Shown piece by piece: positions 60,510-64,000 of a stretch of DNA of 64,000 nt. Made by a program: the position numbers and the translations under genes. Positions within the stretch are counted from its first letter, which is position 1, and each line of letters opens with the position of its first letter. The stretch covers positions 1-64,000 of the forward strand of contig NZ_JOCX01000020.1 in assembly GCF_000717915.1 (NCBI RefSeq). Reading direction: 5' to 3'. This DNA comes from Streptomyces sp. NRRL S-244. Lineage in GTDB: Bacteria; Actinomycetota; Actinomycetes; Streptomycetales; Streptomycetaceae. The notes below the pieces were generated by a model, which saw only the letters and a program-made list of their open reading frames with translations, was not told where the DNA came from and searched no databases.

Positions 60510-61727
60510 TCAGCGCTCCAGGACGAGCGCGATGCCCTGCCCGACCCCGATGCACAGCGTCGCCATGCCCGTACCCGAGCCGGCCGCGGCCAGCTGGTGC
60601 GCCACCGAACCGGCCAGCCGGGCCCCGGAGGCGCCGAGCGGGTGCCCGATGGCGATGGCGCCGCCGCGCGGGTTCAGCACCGCCGGGTCCAGCTCCGGCC
60701 AGGCCGCGAGGCAGCCCAACGCCTGCGCCGCGAAGGCCTCGTTGAGTTCGAGCACGCTCAGGTCGGTCAGGCTCCGGCCCGCCTTGGCGAGCGCGCGCTG
60801 CACGGCGTCGACCGGGCCCAGGCCGAAGAGCTGCGGCTCGATGCCCGTCACCGCGGAGGCGCTGATCCGGGCCAGCGGCTCCCGGCCGGTGGCGGCCAGC
60901 CCCTCCTCGTCGGTCAGCAGCAGCGCCGCGGCGCCGTCGTTGAGCGGGGAGGCGTTCGCGGCCGTGACCGTACCCGTGCCGTCCGTCCGGAAGGCGGGCT
61001 TCAGGCGGGCCAGCGACTCGAGGGTGGAGCCCTCCCGGATGCACTCGTCGCGTACGAGGTCCACTCCGGGGTACGCGACGACCTCGCCCCCGTACTGCCC
61101 GGCGGCCCAGGCCGCCGCCGCCTTGCGGTGGCTCTCCAGGGCGAAGAGGTCCTGGGCCTCGCGGGTGATGCCGTGCTTCTCCGCGATGAGTTCGGCGCCC
61201 TCGCCGAGCGAGCCCGTCCACTCCGCGGGCATGCGGGGGTTGGTCATCCGCCAGCCCAGGGTGGTGGACCACATCTGCTGGTGGCCGGCCGGGAAGGCGC
61301 GCTCGGGCTTCTGCACCACCCAGGGGGCGCGGCTCATCGATTCGACGCCGCCCGCGATGGCGACGGAGGCGTCGCCCAGGGCGATGGCCCGGGCGGCCTG
61401 GATCACCGCTTCGAGGCCCGAACCGCAGAGCCGGTTGACGGTGACCCCGGGGACGGACACCGGGAGCCCTGCGAGCAGGACGGCCATCCGGGCCACGTCC
61501 CGGTTGTCCTCGCCCGCGCCGTTGGCATCGCCGAAGACCACGTCGTCGATGCGGGCGGGGTCGAGGTCGGGCGTACGGTCCACCAGCGCGCGTACGACGT
61601 GCGCGGCGAGGTCGTCGGGGCGGACCCCGGCGTAGGCTCCGCCGAACTTGCCGATCGGGGTGCGGACGGCGTCGACGACGTAGACGTCGCGGACGCTGAG
61701 TCCGTCGCGGGCGGTGCGGATGCTCAT
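60510..61727 (-). CDS. Acetyl-CoA acetyltransferase/3-ketoacyl-CoA thiolase
   Basis: The 405-residue thiolase has the nucleophile cysteine in VNRLCGSGLEAV (C101), GGVESMSRAPW, the His site GGAIAIGHPLGASG and the final Cys loop LCIGVGQG. These features fit thiolases of the PcaF/PaaJ (beta-ketoadipyl-CoA) and acetyl-CoA acetyltransferase type. The ATG at 61727 follows AGGAGAGCCCCC. With an aromatic-type aldehyde dehydrogenase downstream, a beta-ketoadipate-like role is possible but not shown. Confidence 0.88.
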   Translation of the reverse strand: MSIRTARDGLSVRDVYVVDAVRTPIGKFGGAYAGVRPDDLAAHVVRALVDRTPDLDPARIDDVVFGDANGAGEDNRDVARMAVLLAGLPVSVPGVTVNRLCGSGLEAVIQAARAIALGDASVAIAGGVESMSRAPWVVQKPERAFPAGHQQMWSTTLGWRMTNPRMPAEWTGSLGEGAELIAEKHGITREAQDLFALESHRKAAAAWAAGQYGGEVVAYPGVDLVRDECIREGSTLESLARLKPAFRTDGTGTVTAANASPLNDGAAALLLTDEEGLAATGREPLARISASAVTGIEPQLFGLGPVDAVQRALAKAGRSLTDLSVLELNEAFAAQALGCLAAWPELDPAVLNPRGGAIAIGHPLGASGARLAGSVAHQLAAAGSGTGMATLCIGVGQGIALVLER

Positions 61728-61889
61728 GGGGGCTCTCCTGCGCGGATCCGTACGGGCGGCGCCGGGGCGGTGCCGGGGTCGGCACCCGGTGCGGTGCCGG
61801 GCGCGCCCGGTGGGGCGCGCCCGCAGTCTCCGTCCGCAGGTCACCGGCTGTCAACGGCCCTCTGCCGGCCAACGACCGACCGTCGCCGG

Positions 61890-61978
61890 GCGGGCCGGTC
61901 GTCAGGCGGGCCGGCCGTCGCGGGCCGGGGCCGGTCGTCAGCGGGGGCCGGCCGTCAGCCCGGGCCGGTCGTCAGGTC
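61890..61978. repeat. Short GC-rich direct repeats at the 3' end of the LacI gene
   Basis: Five imperfect copies of GGCCGG[T/C]CGTC with 15-20 bp spacing. The last includes the LacI stop (TCA at 61972). The arrangement resembles the repeats at 53521 beside the penicillin acylase stop. Confidence 0.55.
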
Positions 61979-62985
61979 GACTCGCGCCGGATGGCCACGG
62001 CGGAGATCAGGTCGTGCCGCTGCGTGATCTCGCCGGGCTCGCGCACCGCCCGGTCCACCAGCTCGGCCAGGTGGTCCCCGGTCGGCAGCTCGATCTGCAC
62101 CGTGCTCAGCCGGGGCCGCAGCAGCCTGCCGATGAGCAGGTCGTCGGCGCCGATGACCGCGACGTCCTCGGGGACCCGCAGCCCCTCGTCCAGCAGGGCG
62201 CGCATCAGCAGCATCGCGTACTCGTCGTTGTACGCGAACACCGCGTCCAGGCCGAGCGAGCGCCAGCGGGCGGCGAGCGCGGCGGCCGACTCCTCCGAGT
62301 AGGCCATCGCCAGCGGCTCGACCTCGGCGCCCGCCACCGAGCGGGCGCCCTCCAGCCGGGGGGTGGAGAAGAGCTCCATCCCCTCCTCCTCCGGTACGAC
62401 CACGCCGATCCGCCGGTGGCCCCGCTCCACGAGGTGGGCGACGGCCCGGGCGCCGACCTCGCTCTGGTCCATGACCAGGGCGTGCGCCCCGGGGACCCCG
62501 ACCGGGCCCATCGTTATCACCGCGCGGGCGCCGGCCCGTTTGAGCGTGGCCACGTTGTGGGCGGAGAGGGTGATCTCGCCGAGCGAGATCACCGCGACCG
62601 GGCGCAGCTCGGCCCAGGCACGGGCGGCCTCGTCGCCGCTGAGGCCGAGGCTGCCGTACTGGACCACCGTGTAGTCGAGGCGGCGCAGCGACCACTGGAG
62701 CTCGTTGAGGAAGGCGCTGTAGAGCGGTCCGATCGGCACGTGCGAGGTGGGCAGCAGCACGATGCGGGTATGGCCGGCGCGCAGGCTGCGGGCCGCGGCG
62801 TGCGGCACGTACCCGAGCTCCTCGGCGGCCCGGCGGACCTTGCGGCGGGTCGGCTCGCTGATGCGTACGGCTTCGGCGTTGTTGAGGACGTAGCTGACGG
62901 TCGCGCGCGACACGCCGGCGAGACGGGCCACGTCGGCGCTGGTCGGCACGGGGGCCGGCTGCGGCGGTTTCGATGACTGTGACAT
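61972..62985 (-). CDS. LacI-family sugar-responsive regulator
   Basis: The 337-residue protein has an N-terminal helix-turn-helix (TSADVARLAGVSRATVSYVLNN), a hinge helix (AARSLRAG) and a periplasmic-binding-protein-like effector domain with LLPTSHVPIGPLYSAF and DAVFAYNDEYAMLLM. It probably represses the divergent MFS transporter gene and its own gene through the palindrome at 63056-63084. Effector sugars are not predictable from the sequence. The ATG is at 62985 after GATGCC; the ribosome site is weak. Confidence 0.9.
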   Translation of the reverse strand: MSQSSKPPQPAPVPTSADVARLAGVSRATVSYVLNNAEAVRISEPTRRKVRRAAEELGYVPHAAARSLRAGHTRIVLLPTSHVPIGPLYSAFLNELQWSLRRLDYTVVQYGSLGLSGDEAARAWAELRPVAVISLGEITLSAHNVATLKRAGARAVITMGPVGVPGAHALVMDQSEVGARAVAHLVERGHRRIGVVVPEEEGMELFSTPRLEGARSVAGAEVEPLAMAYSEESAAALAARWRSLGLDAVFAYNDEYAMLLMRALLDEGLRVPEDVAVIGADDLLIGRLLRPRLSTVQIELPTGDHLAELVDRAVREPGEITQRHDLISAVAIRREST

Positions 62986-63055
62986 TGCCGTGGCATCTTT
63001 CCAGACCGATTGCGCCCGGGGGCTAGCGGATGGCCGGAAACGAATGCTACACAGT

Positions 63056-63084
63056 GGTTACACGATTCATTGACACGTGTAACC
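63056..63084. promoter_or_regulatory. LacI-type operator with embedded -35 element
   Basis: GGTTACACG (63056-63064) and CGTGTAACC (63076-63084) are exact reverse complements separated by 11 bp that contain TTGACA (63070-63075), a good -35 hexamer for rightward transcription toward the MFS gene. No clear -10 follows at the ideal distance. Confidence 0.75.
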
Positions 63085-63319
63085 CGGGGTGTCACATCCC
63101 GTTCCCCGGGGGCGCCGCAGCACGTGTCCGACCGTGTCCCGCCGTGCCGCCGCCCTGTCGTGTTCCGACGCACCCCCGCCGCCGCGACAGGGCGGCGCGC
63201 ACCCTCCCCGTGCCCCTCCCTGCACTGCTTCCCCACACCTCCCGACGCCCCCTCCCGTACCCCCCACCTCAGCTTCACCCCACCCTCATCCGCACGAAGA
63301 ACCCGCCCAGGAGGGCACC

Positions 63320-64000
63320 GTGGCCCTTTCCTCCTCCGGCACCGGTACCACCGGAGCCACCCCCGACGACGCGTCCGCCGCACCCGCCACACCCGCCGCC
63401 ACCAGCGCCCCGCGCACTCCGGGACGCGGCCTGTTCCCGTTGCTGCTCGTCGGGAACAGCGCGATGTACGCGCTCTACATCGGCGTCGCCGGCGTCCTGC
63501 TCGCCCTCCAGGTCGAGGACGTCGACCCGGCGAACAAGGTCTCCAACTTCGGCCTGATCGCGGGGGTCTCGGCGATCTTCGCCACGATCTTCAACCCCGT
63601 CGCCGGCGCCCTCTCCGACCGCAGCGGACGGCGCAATCCCTGGATCCTGGGCGGCGGACTCGCCGCCGTACCGGCGATGCTCCTGCTCGGCGCCGCCGAC
63701 ACGATCCTGCTGATCACGATCGCCTGGTGCCTCGGCCAGGCCGTCATGAACGTCTACCAGGCCGCCATCACCTCCGTGGTCCCCGACCGGGTCCCGAAGT
63801 CCGCCCGCGGCAAGGCCTCCGCGGCCGTCGGACTCGGCCTGCCCTTCGGCTCCACCCTCGGCGCGCTGATCGGCGCCGCGTTCTCGGAGGACTACCGCAC
63901 CGGGTACCTCGTCTTCGGCGCGATCGTGGCGGGCGCCGCGGTCCTGTTCACGGCCTGCACCCGCGAGGAACGGCTCCCGGCGCGCGCCCCGCTGCCGGTC
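63320..64000 (+). CDS. MFS sugar transporter (partial, runs off the window)
   Basis: A GTG at 63320, with AGGAGGG upstream, opens a frame that continues to the end of the window (227 codons visible). After an Ala/Thr/Pro-rich start of 36 residues come helices with LFPLLLVGNSAMYALYIGVAG, then the loop motif GALSDRSGRRNPWILGGG, typical of MFS proteins of the GPH/sugar-transport type. The 3' part is missing. It is divergent from a LacI regulator and shares its operator, so inducible uptake of a sugar or glycoside is likely. Confidence 0.85.
   Translation, partial: MALSSSGTGTTGATPDDASAAPATPAATSAPRTPGRGLFPLLLVGNSAMYALYIGVAGVLLALQVEDVDPANKVSNFGLIAGVSAIFATIFNPVAGALSDRSGRRNPWILGGGLAAVPAMLLLGAADTILLITIAWCLGQAVMNVYQAAITSVVPDRVPKSARGKASAAVGLGLPFGSTLGALIGAAFSEDYRTGYLVFGAIVAGAAVLFTACTREERLPARAPLPV

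Noticed and set aside
53521..61978. Short repeats considered as CRISPR arrays
   Set aside because: Units are too short and uneven, spacers are not unique sequences of constant length, and no cas gene is present.

Overview
The window is high-GC DNA with actinomycete codon use: GTG and TTG starts, GTGA/ATGA start-stop overlaps, DmdR/DtxR-type iron boxes, an F420-type PPOX enzyme, DUF6230/DUF6114 proteins and many secreted proteins. It is most likely a Streptomyces chromosome, in a part rich in accessory genes. About 55 coding features are supported. No rRNA, tRNA or CRISPR array was seen.

Region 1 (38-12903) is an iron-linked island. A three-gene leftward operon (clavaminate-synthase-like dioxygenase, ornithine-cyclodeaminase homologue, PLP decarboxylase) diverges from a lipoprotein plus Opp/Dpp-type ABC importer. 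A strong iron-box candidate sits just before the importer and a TAAGG-N4-CCTTA palindrome lies on the side of the biosynthetic operon. A MarR regulator and the first of two BlaI/M56-peptidase pairs have similar boxes upstream. The second pair has twin BlaI-like operators and diverges from a DedA-family gene that appears to have an in-frame internal deletion.

Region 2 (13034-16019) holds a TetR regulator, an SDR, a small EF-hand protein and the stub of a radical SAM gene. Region 3 (16180-29253) looks like a compact natural-product cluster. It encodes an APH-type kinase, an O-carbamoyltransferase, an enolase-superfamily enzyme, a fusion of an HPr-kinase-like region to a DUF6917-like domain, a threonine-synthase-like PLP enzyme, a split transketolase flanking an acetolactate-synthase-like ThDP enzyme, a Gfo/Idh/MocA oxidoreductase, an MFS transporter and a PPOX enzyme.

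Region 4 (29355-36490) encodes four secreted proteins in one leftward operon, three of them related and possibly of beta-pore-forming type, and two tandem secreted RCC1-repeat proteins on the other strand.

Region 5 (36978-48168) is an integrative element of about 11.2 kb. It is inserted inside a pirin gene, is bounded by a 15-bp direct repeat and carries a tyrosine integrase. The displaced host 3' end of the pirin gene remains at the left edge, while the element supplies a diverged but full-length replacement 3' end at the right edge. The cargo looks like defence: an operon of a small protein, a DUF559-type nuclease/SF2 helicase and a large protein ending in a TerD domain, then a decayed STAND remnant and an intact nuclease-STAND NTPase-TPR protein resembling Avs-type sensors. 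This is the best candidate for an undescribed system in the window.

Region 6 (48004-64000) is more ordinary chromosome: pirin, a TPR protein, RlmG, a MerR regulator, a DUF6230/DUF6114/secreted-protein trio, a large penicillin acylase, a frameshifted DUF2087 gene, an FAD disulfide oxidoreductase, thioredoxin, aldehyde dehydrogenase, thiolase, and a LacI regulator divergent from an MFS transporter with a clear palindromic operator between them.
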